DNA of 64,000 nucleotides from Gerris lacustris (taxonomy: Eukaryota > Arthropoda > Insecta > Hemiptera > Gerridae): NCBI GenBank assembly GCA_951217055.1, contig OX578283.1, forward strand, positions 69,468,278 to 69,532,277, read 5' to 3'. The position numbers and the translations under genes were made by a program. Below, piece by piece: positions 1 through 10,879 of this stretch. The notes beneath the pieces are model-generated. The model saw only the letters and a program-made list of their open reading frames with translations. It was not told the origin of the DNA and searched no databases. Numbering within the stretch: position 1 is the stretch's first letter; every line of letters starts with the position of its first letter.

Positions 1-125
1 CCCCCCCCCCCCTTTACTAATTTCATGTTTACAACTCTAACCACCTCTAACCACCTCTAACCTCCTCTAACCACCTCTAACCTCCTCTAACCACCTCTAA
101 CCACCTCTAACCACCTCAAACCGTA
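1..125. repeat. C-run plus 10-bp minisatellite (CCACCTCTAA)n
   Basis: The window opens with a run of 12 C. From about position 41 to 120 there are roughly eight copies of a 10-bp unit CCACCTCTAA, with a T variant (CCTCCTCTAA). It looks like a simple minisatellite. It resembles a C-rich telomere strand in composition, but the unit is not the insect CCTAA pentamer. Confidence 0.75.
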
Positions 126-612
126 TAAAAAGTATCCTACCTCGTAAAGGGCCCTTTGAAGATGGTACCCTGCTCTGAAAATTTTTCGCTGCGAACCCCT
201 CCAAGTGGAGTTATAAGGTACTAAAGTTGAGTGATTTCCATTTCTTTTATGATTAGGTGTTCATTCATTTTTTTATGTGGGGAGAAGAGGAGAGTGGGAA
301 ATTATGCGGGAATAGTCGATAACATTATATTTTTTCGATGGAAATTTTTACTGGTTTTGAAAAAGTAATTTTATAAAAAAAAAAAAAAAAAATTCTTTGA
401 GTGGATTTTGGGGTGCTCATATTAAAGACTATATATATATTGAGAGAAGTTAATTCAATTACAACGGACCTTTTCATCTGAACACCCTGAATTTGGGTTC
501 TACCTAATTCAGAGTTTTTTTTGCTCTTAACCGAGCAACTTGAGGCTTATCCAACTCGGTATATTTTCTCTTTATTAGCAATTATAGAGACTGATAGCCA
601 CTTTTAAAATCT
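126..612. other. Non-coding, no recognised feature
   Basis: AT-rich sequence with an A-run near 375-391 and no supportable coding exon. It precedes a cluster of inverted-repeat elements. Confidence 0.5.
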
Positions 613-877
613 ATATTATATAAAATCCAAATACCACTCACTCACTGACACATCACGATATCTCTGAAACAACTGGACCTATGACCATGAAATTTTGTAG
701 GTGTGTTCCTCTTACCTCCTAGGTGCTCGCTAAGAAATGTTTTTAAAATCCGCCATCTTGATTCAAGAAGAATATCTAGATTCTATCCCTCTCACTTATA
801 CCCCCCCCCCCCCCCCCCGTCATCTTGATTCAAGATGGCGGATTTTAAAGTGAGTGGTATTTAGATTTTATATAATA
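613..877. mobile_element. MITE with ~28-bp terminal inverted repeats
   Basis: The left end (TATTATATAAAATCCAAATA...) is inverted at the right end (...GGTATTTAGATTTTATATAA). A second inner pair reads AAAATCCGCCATCTTG / CAAGATGGCGGATTTT. The interior has a C-run near 800-818. There is no coding capacity. The phrase about disturbed symmetry 'ATCACGATATCTCTGAAAC' is internal repeat text. Confidence 0.6.
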
Positions 878-1091
878 CTAGCTGGATAATACCCGTGCTT
901 CGCTACGGAGTGTTTTATTAATTTGATAAGTTTATAAACTACCATCAATAAACATTTAAATTATTTTACTATGGTAGAGAAACTAGATATTCTCCCATAG
1001 TAAAATAATTTAAATGTTGATAATTTATGGTAGTTTATAAACTTATCAAATTAATAAAACACTCCGTAGCGAAGCACGGGTATCCAGCTAG
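878..1091. mobile_element. Foldback/palindromic MITE, ~97-bp arms, TA flanks
   Basis: The sequence starts CTAGCTGGATA and ends TATCCAGCTAG. The arms are almost perfectly complementary over about 97 nt (they contain CCCGTGCTTCGCTACGG and its reverse) around a ~20-nt loop near 978-997. TA dinucleotides at 876-877 and 1092-1093 fit a TA target duplication. It abuts the element at 613-877. Superfamily not assigned. Confidence 0.75.
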
Positions 1092-1667
1092 TACCTAAAT
1101 AAATATAATACAATTTTAAATTAACGGATAATATTATATTTGAATCCATGATCTGAAAGATTTTATTCACAAACATCACCATGTCGTAATGACGTTCTTT
1201 AATATCAAATTTTCAATTATAATTTTATCTATTTTATATTTGTCTAGAATTACTTAAGAAAAAGATACAGTCACACAAATTGACCAAATGCTTTCTACCT
1301 ACTAATGAATTGAAGGTATACGGTATACGAGTGGGAAATCGTCACACCATCTAAAAACAAGTTTTACCCTACAAAGCCTCTTTAGAAAAAAGAAAGAAGA
1401 ATTTTTCTTAAGAGAAGAATAAAAGAATCATCACAGAATAAATATTCCACGAAAGAGAAAAGCAAGAGAAAGAGAAAATACCCAACTTAAGAACTTAGAA
1501 AAGCGAAGTTGAAGAAACAAAAACCAAAGAAGGATTGAGACAATAGTTTGACTTTGACTCTGTTATAATAAAGAATAAAGGCTTGCCTCACTTACAACAA
1601 ATATTTTCTTTGTTTCAGTTTCACTTTAAACATTGAATTTATTTGTCATAAATCAATTCACTTTTTA

Positions 1668-2250
1668 GGGTCCGTAGGCAAAACCAAGGACCCTTATATT
1701 TTCCTGCGTGTGTCTGTCCGCCCGTCCTCTCGCGTGCTCTCACGGCTACACCTTTCGTCCGATCACTTGAATCATCATATGAAAGGGTACGTCGAGCTGA
1801 TTACAAAAATATATAATTCTTTGGTTATAACTTTGATAGGGCGAGCGTAGGCGAGTTTGAAGTGGGTGTGAAACGTGTCCCCCCCCCCCTTCTATCTCGC
1901 TTATGTGAAGTGCATAAAATCTGAAAAAATTCCTGAACATTCTTCGACCAAAAGTAAAGATACCACTTTTTGGAAATTTCGAAAAAAATATTATTTTATT
2001 TTTTATTGACAAAATACGTTTTTTTTATAATTATGGTCTTTTTGATGTATTTATATGGTTGTAGTCCGGTTCAGTGGCAAAAAAATACTTTATCAGAGTG
2101 TGTTTTGAGAATATCAGACCCTTAGAATTGTTCAAAGTAAGCTTTTTAGCATTTTAAAAAAACATTATACACTTTACAGTTAAACACTAAATAGTGTGGC
2201 CTACGGACCCTCGCTGTGTGCTGACTAGCACACACTTGACCTGTTTATTG
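1668..2250. mobile_element. Repeat family 'GGGTCCGTAGGC', copy 1 (internally deleted)
   Basis: It begins GGGTCCGTAGGC and carries the inverted GCCTACGGACCC at 2199-2210, followed by the conserved tail GCTGTGTGCTGACTAGCACA. It is closely similar to 9911-10620 but lacks about 130 bp after CGTCCGATCACTT. A third copy lies inverted at 45.4-46.2 kb. Stretches of open frame here are accidental. Confidence 0.75.
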
Positions 2251-3418
2251 ATATATTGCTTCCGAGCTTACTGAAGGTAACGGAAGCATTGTGTTCACTT
2301 TTGAGAACAATAAACTTTTATGTCTCCGATTTTAAAAATTCCAAGTCAGAAATCCGTTTCAGACATCAGGGAACATTTTTGGTCTCGCGTCTGTCTCTCT
2401 GTCTGTCGACGAATTATGAAACGTGTGACGATAACTTGAGTAAATGTCGACCGATTTTGATGAAATTTGGTAGACATGTTCATTTTGCCAATGCACAGAA
2501 CGATTTCGTTGGACAACGTTATCCGTCTAAGCGTTCGCGAGCAACTCTCGCGTAAACGAGAACTTCAAATTTAAAATTAGAATTTTAGGTCGGGAAAAAA
2601 ATCTAACTTCATCTATTCAATGAGACAAACATTTTTTTCAAATACAATTTTTTAGTAAAACCAACAGCGACACCGCCAGGAAATGTTTAAGATCGCTAAA
2701 ACTATTAATAGTTTTTAGACAATATTTAATATAACAATAATTTTAATGTCAATATAACAATAAAGTACATGATAGGATGCGAGGAAGCTATGTGCACACT
2801 AATTGGCAGTCTATTTTTGTTCTATTCAATACATTATTAAATATAAAATAGACTGCCAATTAGTGTGGCACATAGCTTCCTCGCATCCTATCATGTACTT
2901 TATTGTTTTATTAACGTTATATTACTTTATTGTTTATTATGTAAAAACTATTAAAAGATTTTAGCGATCTTTAACATTCATATAGCGGTGTCGCTGTTGG
3001 TTTTACTAAAAAAATTTATTTGAAAAAAATGTTTGTCTCATTGAATAGATTAAGTTGGATTATTTTCCCGACCTAAAATTCCAATTTTAAATTTGAAGTT
3101 CACGTTTACGCGAACGTTGCGCGTGAACGCTTGGACGGTTAACGTTGTCCAACGAACTCGTCCTGGGCATTAGTAAAATAAACATGTCTACCAAATTTCA
3201 TTAATATCGGTCGACATTTACTCAAGTTATTGTCGCACGTTTCATAATTCACGGACACACAGACCGACAGACAGACAGACACGAGACCAAAAATGTTCCT
3301 TGTTGCCTGAAACGGATTTCTGTATTGGAATTTTTAAAATCGGAGGCATAAAAGTTTTTCGTTCTCAAAAGTGAACACAATGCTTCCGTTACCTTCGGTA
3401 AGCTCGGAAGCAATATAT
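2251..3418. repeat. Giant inverted repeat (~570-bp arms)
   Basis: Left arm from about 2251 (GCTTCCGAGCTTACTGAAGG) to about 2820, right arm from about 2850 to 3418 (ending CTTCGGTAAGCTCGGAAGC). The arms match over essentially their whole length with scattered substitutions. The centre is GACTGCCAATTAGTGTG-type sequence. Both arms contain simple CTGTCTGTC tracts. Two diverged direct copies of one arm follow at 3.6-4.5 kb, so the palindrome is a head-to-head pair of one repeat family. Confidence 0.8.
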
Positions 3419-3473
3419 ATTTATCGACGACATTAAGAGGAATTACTTTTGCTTCCGAGCTTACCGAAAGTAA

Positions 3474-3588
3474 AGCCTCGGTCACACGATGCGATTTTTG
3501 TCGCTGCTACTTATCGTGATGACTACTTATCGTCGCCACGGCCACGATAAGTAGCAGCGACAAAAATCGCTCCGTGTGACCGAGGGCT
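3474..3588. mobile_element. Harbinger-like MITE with TAA target duplication
   Basis: A short near-palindrome with ends AGCCTCGGTCACAC / GTGTGACCGAGGGCT, flanked by TAA at 3471-3473 and 3589-3591. The inner arms GCGATTTTTGTCGCTGCTAC pair with their complement. It interrupts a copy of the 2.25-3.42 kb repeat family (text resumes CTTAACGGAAGC). A 3-bp TWA duplication is typical of PIF/Harbinger; the assignment rests on this alone. Confidence 0.6.
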
Positions 3589-4460
3589 TAACGGAAGCTT
3601 TGTGTGATCGTTCTCAAGAACACACATTTTGTATGTCTCCGATTTTAAAAATTCCAAGACGAAAATCCGTTTCAGGTATCGGGGAACATTTTTTGGTTCC
3701 GTGTCTCTCTGTCTGTCAGTCTGTCTGTCGGTAGTACTGTCACTCAATATTGGGAAACAAACATATCTTAAAATGACACGTCCAATTGTAATGAAATTTG
3801 TATACAGTAGGTTAATGATGGCCCATTGTTGGTCCCTTTATAAGTTTCAAACCCTCTGCGCCCATTTGTTTCTCTTCAACATGCGAAGAAACATACATTT
3901 ATTTACACCTATATCTTCAATAGTACTAATATTATTTTTATTAAATTTGGATGAATTGTCGACAGATAATCCCAGATTAATTTCGACCGCCTGCGTACAT
4001 TAAATATTGCTAAAATTATACTTTTATTCGTGTAAGAAACGTAACGTTTTGCTTGCGAGCTAAAGAAAGGTAACGGAAGCTATGAGATCGTTCTGAACAA
4101 CGAACATATTTTTTATGTCTCCCATTTCATAACTTCGAAGACAGGAATCCTTTTCAGACATCAGGGAACATTTTTGGTCCTGTGACTGTATGTCAGTCTT
4201 TCTATGTGTTTGTCTGTTGGTCTGCCTACACAATCTTTGCGAACCAACCTATCTTAAAAACTACCCACCTGATTTTAATGAAATTTAAGAGGTAGGTCAT
4301 TATTAGTGTAATATTCGTCCCAAATAGGTTTCAATCTTCCGCGCCCAATTTCTCCTTCACATGTGCACAAACATACATTTATTTACACCTATAGCTTCGA
4401 AAGTACTTATCTGATTTTTATGAATTTTGGATGGTTTGTCGAAAATAGACTTCACTCTTT
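3589..4460. repeat. Two diverged direct copies of the 2.25-3.42 kb repeat arm
   Basis: Copy one spans about 3589-4015, copy two about 4050-4455. Shared landmarks are TAACGGAAGC, TATGTCTCC, CGTTTCAG..ATC.GGGAACATTTTT, a CTGTCTGT tract, AAACATACATTTATTTACAC and a TTTGTCGA end. The 124-codon open frame across copy one is repeat-derived and not a gene. Confidence 0.7.
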
Positions 4461-5874
4461 AACTTTTGCTTAATTGATACTTTAATTCATGTAAAAAATC
4501 AAAACAATTTTGATATACATAAAAAAAAGTCCAGTCATGACTTAATGAGAGAATTTTCAAAGATATCTGCGTATTATTGGCTTATGATAATATAGAAAAA
4601 TTTGGTTTAGATTTTTGATGGGTGAAAAAAATAAATTGGTACACAGGGGTACGGGGTACAAAAGTCAAAATAGTGTTTACCCTTCAAGATGCATGTCGTT
4701 GGAAAGATCTTTAAGAGTAAAGTAATTGTTGTTATGTACACTTTTATCATATTTTCATATAGGAGAGAGGTAAAATGGAAAACATGTTTTTATGCTATTT
4801 TTGACCCTATATGGTCAAAATTATACCCCTAAATGGACTCTAAAAATTCTGGCCAACGAACTCATCCTTTCTTTTGATATTATTGACATTTTAAAATTTG
4901 TTTGGCTTTTTTAAGTTCATCCAAGCGTGAGATATCGTCTGGAGTGACACATACATATATACATATGCGTATATACATATACATATATACATACATACAT
5001 AAAAAAAAGTGTTAAATTTCAGGAATCGATTAAGAATGGTCTAAAACGGATTTCCATGGAGAAAATTTTCAAAAATTCGCATTACAAAAATTTAGAAGCC
5101 ATTGCAATAGCTTAATTTTCTTCGAAAACTCTCTAAAAAACGGGGGAAACAATTAAATAAATTAGACAATAATGGCAAAAGCATAACATTAGTAAAGCAT
5201 GTGAGGAAGCTAAATGTCACACTAATTGCCAGACTATTTTTAATCATATAAATAAAAAAAAGTAAAATCAGCGGGAAGTAACATTTAATAAATAAATATT
5301 AGAGATAAGCTAATGAACATCTTATTATAAAATGTTCAAAGTACAAACATTTAGATGAACAAATATAATTTAGCTGTAATGATATCAGCTAAAGAGCCGA
5401 AACAGGAGAAACGCGATGTAGAAAGGTATTTGACCAAGGGGTAGTATTTGGGGGGAGGGTTAGCTGACGCCCTTTCTTCCAAGTTTATTTTACGCTCTCT
5501 ACCCCTCCCCTCTCGCTCTATTTGGGCGTAATATACGCTACTGCATAGAACCTTCGTGACCTAATTTGTAGATTGGCGTACATTACTACCGCATTTGATT
5601 GTAACCGGATAATCTTTACATCTTTTGTACTTTCTGGTGTTTTATTGTATAGGCTGGAAGGTTAAGGAGGACAAGGTTATGTAATCCTCCGCACCTTACA
5701 CCATTATATTTAGTGTTTTAATGTCTAGATTACGAGTATATTAGCATGTTTACAAAGTATAAAAATATTTATTTTGTTATTATACAATGTGTTAAAACTA
5801 CATTGACATTAGTTCGATTGATTTAAGGTGGGTTAATACAATGCGTTTTTTACAATCGTTTGGGCTATAGATAA
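4461..5874. other. Non-coding; microsatellite and repeat fragments
   Basis: No coding exon is seen. A TACATATA-type microsatellite at about 4950-5002 follows sequence resembling LINE/SINE 3' tails (text ending GTGACACATACAT). At about 5203-5240 a fragment (GAGGAAGCTAAATGTCACAC) matches the centre of the 2.25-3.42 kb palindrome. The rest is unremarkable. Confidence 0.4.
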
Positions 5875-7960
5875 TAGTTATTTATGCACCTAGGGAATAA
5901 TGTACGATATTATTTCCCGCATGACTGAGTTGATTCCTGAGGCAAAGCTGAATGAATCAAGGCAACTAAATCCTGAGGCGAAGCCGAGGGTATTAGGTGT
6001 CTTAATTCCCGAGGCAAAGCCGAGGGATTAATGTCAATTAGCTCCCGAGGCGTAGCCAAGGGAGATAACTATAACAAGGGAATAATAATGCATTATTCTC
6101 GAGGTACATACAAAATTTTATCTTTATCTCCAGAAAAAGCGCTGTATAAGATTTAATCAATAAAGAAAACATTTGTATTTCTTTATTAAACGAATTAAAT
6201 ACAAAAATAATACAATATAAATTATTTAAAACAATTAATAATCACTTTTAAAGTAATAAAAAAAAAAAAGTTCAACGAAAGCTCTTTATTAAACGGATTA
6301 AATAGAAAAATAATAGTTATTTATGCACCTAGGGAATAATGTAAGACATTATTTCCCGCTTGACTGAGTTGATTCCAGAGGCAAAGCCGAAGGAATCAAG
6401 GCAACTAAATCCCGAGGCGAAGCCGAGGGTATTAGGTATCTTAATTCCCGAGGCGAAGCCGAGGGATTAATGTCAATTAGCTCCCGAGGCGTAGCCGAGG
6501 GAGATAATTATATCAAGGGAATAATAATGCATTATTCTCGAGGTACATACAAGATTTTATCTCCAGAAAAAGCGCTGTATAAGATTTAACCACAAAGAAA
6601 ACATTTGTATTTCTTTATTAAACGAATTAAATACAAAAATAATACAATATAAATTATTTAAAACAATTAATAATCACTTTTAAAGTAATAAAAAAAAAGA
6701 AAAGTTCAACGAAAGCTAAACAAAAGTAAACAAAGCATCGTAGAGTGACTCGCAATCAGCTGGGAGTTTTAAAGCAGTGTTACCAACCTGATTTCAATCA
6801 ATTCACTATATTTGCCATTCATTCTCTACTATTTACAAAATAATTAGGTTGGCGAACGTGGATTACAATCCCGTTTTTACATTATTTTCCTGTTTCCACA
6901 ATATTTCCCCGTTTTTAAGAACGGAGTTGAAAAGACCAATATTATTACCATATAAAAATTATAAAATAGTTATTTATGCACCTAGGGAATAATGTAAGAT
7001 ATTATTTCCCGCGTGACTGAGTTGATTCCTGAGGCAAAGCCGAATGAATCAAGGCAACTAAATCCTGAGGCGAAGCCGAGGGTATTAGGTATCTTAATTC
7101 CCGAGGCAAAGCCGAGGGATTAATGTCAATTAGCTCCCGAGGCGTAGCCAAGAGAGATAATTATAACAAGGGAATAATAATGCATTATTCTCGAGGTACA
7201 TACAACATTTTATCTTTATCTCCAGAAAAAGCGCTGTGTAAGATTTAATCAATAAAGAAAACATTTGTATTTCTTTATTAAACGGATTAAATAGAAAAAT
7301 AATAGTTATTTATGCACCTAGGGAATAATGTAAGACATTATTTCCCGCGTGACTGAGTTGATTCCAGAGGCAAAGCCGAAGGAATCAAGGCAACTAAATC
7401 CCGAGGCGAAACCGAGGGTATTAGGTATCTTAATTCCCGAGGCGTAGCCGAGGGAGATAATTATATCAAGGGAATAATAATGCATTATTCTCGAGGTACA
7501 TTCAACATTTTATCTCCAGAAAAAGCGCTGTATAAGATTTAATCTATAAAGAAAACATTTGTATTTCTTTATTAAACGAATTAAATACAAAAATAATACA
7601 ATATAAATTATTTAAAACAATTAATAATCACTTTTAAAGTAATAAAAAAAAAGAAAAGTTCAACGAAAGCTAAACAAAAGTAAACAAAGCATCGTAGAGT
7701 GACTCACAATCAGCTGGGAGTTTTAAAGCAGTGTTACCAACCTGATTTCAATCAATTCACTATATTTGCCATTCATTCTCTACTATTTACAAAATAATTA
7801 GGTTGGCGAACGTGGATTATAATCCCGTTTTTACATTATTTCCCTGTTTCCACAATATTTCCCCGTTTTTAAGAACGGGCATGAAAAAACCAACATTATA
7901 ACCTATAAAGTAGCCCTGAAAAGTTACTTTTCAACCCTACAGGAGATAAATGTATTTATC
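5875..7960 (+). repeat. Hairpin-rich repeat family: four units A-D in tandem
   Basis: Units start with TAGTTATTTATGCACC at 5875 (A), 6314 (B), 6967 (C) and 7303 (D). A+B and C+D form a ~1.09 kb tandem duplication. Each unit begins with consecutive hairpins; in A they are at 5893-5918, 5930-5960, 5967-5995, 6002-6031, 6036-6070 and 6078-6100. Four of them enclose a core near GAGGC(A/G)(A/T)AGCC. B and D continue with a ~350-bp body containing TTATCTCCAGAAAAAGCGCT and GCAGTGTTACCAACCTGATT, ending near GGAGATAAATGTATTTATC. D has only three core hairpins. Related copies are at 27.54-28.26 and 48.70-49.46 kb. Function and class are unknown. Confidence 0.8.
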
Positions 7961-7964
7961 TCCA

Positions 7965-8145
7965 ATAGTTAGCTTTCGTTAAACTATATATATATATATA
8001 TTTTTTTTTTAAAGTGATTATTAATTATTTTAAATAATTTATATTATTTTATTCCTATATTAAAATCGTTTAATATATAAATTCAAATGATTTCTTTGTT
8101 GAATATATCTTATATAGAGCTTTTTCTGGAGATAAATTTATGAAA
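7965..8145 (-). repeat. Inverted partial copy of the hairpin-family body
   Basis: AGCTTTCGTT...AAAGTGATTATTAATT...GAGCTTTTTCTGGAGATAAA is the reverse complement of the segment at about 7507-7672 (TTTATCTCCAGAAAAAGCGC ... GTTCAACGAAAGCT). Together with unit D it makes a long inverted repeat. A short (TA)n tract at 7986-8000 lies within it. Confidence 0.65.
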
Positions 8146-8716
8146 CTATGGAGACGTCACTGTCACTGAATAAATTGTCCGTGTTGAAAACTGTTTTGGT
8201 TTCAAACTGAAAGTGTTTCCATGTGGAGTATTCAAGACAGTTTTCACAACAATTTAGAAAACTATAAACTCCCAGACTAGTTATAGTTGTGTCAGGTTAT
8301 CACATTATGTATCTCTGTTTATCAGACCTATACTGCGCATGTCTCAATTCTGTTTTCAATTCAATACCCATTTCCATGATATTTTTTGAAAATGGTTTCA
8401 ATACAAAACCAAAAATTTGCTGTTGTGTCCTTGAACTCGAAAACGTTTTGAAATCGCCGTTTCCATGGGTTGAAAAAACCGTTTTCAAAACGGTATTGTA
8501 ATTGATTATTTATTGTTCTTTTAGTAAATTTAAAACAAAATTACGACTGAAGACGGCTTTACAGTAAAAATTGAAACGTTTCAAATGAAATATTGGTCCA
8601 CGTATTTTACCTCTTCAGCAATCTAATACATAATATACACTAGAATTACAAGGGCGTATCACACTAAATTAGTATAAAAAAAATTTAATATTTGTATATA
8701 ATTTAAGTTTATTGTA
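8146..8716. other. Non-coding, no recognised gene
   Basis: The region contains short inverted phrases such as GTTTCCATG / CATGGGTTG and AAAACGG repeats that suggest a decayed mobile element. The 60-70-codon open frames on both strands overlap each other and show no family resemblance. Confidence 0.4.
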
Positions 8717-9120
8717 CAGTAGAACCTCGCGTACACGACCCTCAATAACACGACAACCTCAATTACAAGTGCTATTTTCAAATCCCCTTGAGATTGCCAT
8801 AACACATAATGTTAAATTAACCTCTATAACGCGACTATTATTATCCAAACAACCTCTATAACACGGATTTTTCCCAATTCACAACGTAACTCAGTACCTC
8901 TATAACAAGTCGTTTTGAGAAGTCAACCTCTATAACGCGACTCTATACAGGAATGGGTCGACCTTGAACAAGTCTAGACTTGAAGAAACTTACATTAACC
9001 TCTATAACACGACTGATAGCCAAAATAACCTTGATAACACGACCCTCAACAAAAAGAGCACCTCGATAACAAGACTGTTTCCCTCATCCCCTTGAGACAC
9101 TTCTTATCGAGGTTCTACTG
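8717..9120. mobile_element. pogo/Tigger-type MITE, 404 bp
   Basis: The ends are CAGTAGAACCTCG and CGAGGTTCTACTG, perfectly inverted over 13 bp, with TA on both sides (8715-8716, 9121-9122), the target duplication expected for Tc1/mariner-pogo elements. The interior is built from about ten degenerate copies of AACCTCTATAACACGAC, a variant of the terminal motif. There is no transposase frame, so it is non-autonomous. Confidence 0.85.
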
Positions 9121-9599
9121 TATTAACATATTTAATGACCGACTATCTTTACTTTATATTCTAAATGATAATTAACTTTTTGCAAAATTATCAAATTATT
9201 ATTATTTTTTTCTTTTTTTAAATTTGATGAACATTATTAAATTAATAACTCTGTTATAATTTTAAAAAAAGTCTAATTACTTTATGCATCATTTCGCAAC
9301 AGTGTTGCTGAATTCATTAAATAATAAAAAGTAAAGAAAACGTTACGGGTGGGGTATTTGGAGTGTTAAAAGGTTAGGTTGGCACGACTTCATGCTCCCT
9401 TTAACTCAAACCTACTTCTGTATTTCCTTTCCTTTTTATTTTGCAAATTGGTCAATTCAATTAATTGAGCTGAAAATTATTACATTTACTTTTAAAAGTG
9501 TTTTTTTCACCCAAAAAATTCGAAACCGAGATTTTAACGGAATTATACGTTTTAGGCATTTTCAAGACGATTTAAGTGTTTTTATTAGTGGGATGAAAG

Positions 9600-9905
9600 T
9601 CTGTCTTTATCAGGCATAACTTCCACAGTTTTTGACCTAGAGAGTTGAAACTTGGTACAAAAATCAGTTCTTACAGAAAGTTTGTGCTGCCAGGAAAATC
9701 ATACATTTGTGACATTATTAACCCATATTGCAAGAGTCAGCAAAAATTTTAAAAATTCGTAAATAACTCGTAAATATTTCCGGTTGAGCTGAACATTGCA
9801 CCGATTATACCTCTTTATAAGACAAACATTTACAATAAATTTCGTTTTGATACCAGCCGCCATATTGAAAATATTGACTTTTAAACTTTAAAACTTAAAC
9901 GTATT
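9600..9905 (+). repeat. Interspersed repeat, second copy near 29.0-29.4 kb
   Basis: The text TTCCACAGTTTTTGACCTAGAGAGTTGAAACTT ... GTGCTGCC ... AAATTTCGTTTTGATACC recurs at about 29010-29330 inside the hAT element of the reductase intron. No coding content. Confidence 0.6.
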
Positions 9906-9910
9906 TTTTA

Positions 9911-10620
9911 GGGTCCGTAGGCAAAACCAAGGACCCCTATATTTCCCTACGTGTGTCTGTCCGTCCGTCGGGTCGCGTGCTCTCACGGCTACACCTTTCG
10001 TCCGATCACTTTGAAATTTGGCATGTATGTGTCTTGTTCCTACAGACATATTTTAAAAATATAGTGACTTAAAAAAAATATTTTTCAAAAATATTAGGGT
10101 AAAAAAACTTTAGGGTTAACTTTTTTTTTTTTTTTTTGACACCGTGAGGGGCATCATATGAAAGGGTACGTCGAGCTGATTACAAAAATATATAATTCTT
10201 TGGTTATAACTTTGATAGGGCGAGCGTAGGCAAGTTTGAAGTGGGTGTGAAACGTGTCCCTCGCTTATGTGAAGTGGAAAAAAATCTGAAAAAATTCCTG
10301 AACATTCTTCAACCAAAAGTAAAGATACAGCTTTTTGGAAATTTCGAAAAAAATATTATTTTATTTTTTATTGACAAAATACGTTTTTTATATTTATGGT
10401 TTTTTGATGTATTTATATGGTTGTAGTCCGGTTCAGTGGCAAAAAAATACTTTATCAGAAGTTTTTTTATGTGTTTTGAGAATATCAGACCCATAGGATA
10501 GTTCAAAGTAAGCTTTTTAGCATTTTAAAAAACACCATCAATAGGGTACTACTTAAACTATACAGTGTTGCCTACGGACCCTCGCTGTGTGCTCACTAGC
10601 ACACACTTGACCTGTTTATT
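9911..10620. mobile_element. Repeat family 'GGGTCCGTAGGC', copy 2 (fuller)
   Basis: Begins GGGTCCGTAGGCAAAACC, with inverted GCCTACGGACCC near 10569-10580 and the same GCACACACTTGACC tail as copy 1. It retains the middle part missing from copy 1 (TTTGAAATTTGGCATGTATG). T-run at 10117-10137. Confidence 0.75.
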
Positions 10621-10879
10621 AATAATTTCGGAACTGTTTCGCCAATATCAACGAATAAAGTATCAATAGAAACTGTTTATCATAAAGAACAAAATGCAAC
10701 AAGTTTGTTCAGAATATATTTACGAATTTACCAAATCCCCTCCAAAACCTATTTAGATGAGTCAGCAAAATGTTGTAAAACATTTATTTATTTATTATTT
10801 ATTTCTCTAATATGGGGGGGGGGGGGGTATATCATTTATCATTATTTAAAATATGAAATATAAAAAAGTATGAAGTATA

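Noticed and set aside
1..125. Telomere-like C-rich repeat at the window start
   Set aside because: The unit is a 10-mer CCACCTCTAA, not a known telomeric repeat, and only eight copies are present.
3629..4003. 124-codon plus-strand frame
   Set aside because: Covers a diverged repeat copy whose sister copies have stops in this frame.
5893..6100. CRISPR-like array of short repeats with unique spacers
   Set aside because: The spaced GAGGC cores lie inside palindromes, and the 'spacers' are the same in every dispersed copy. The genome is eukaryotic.
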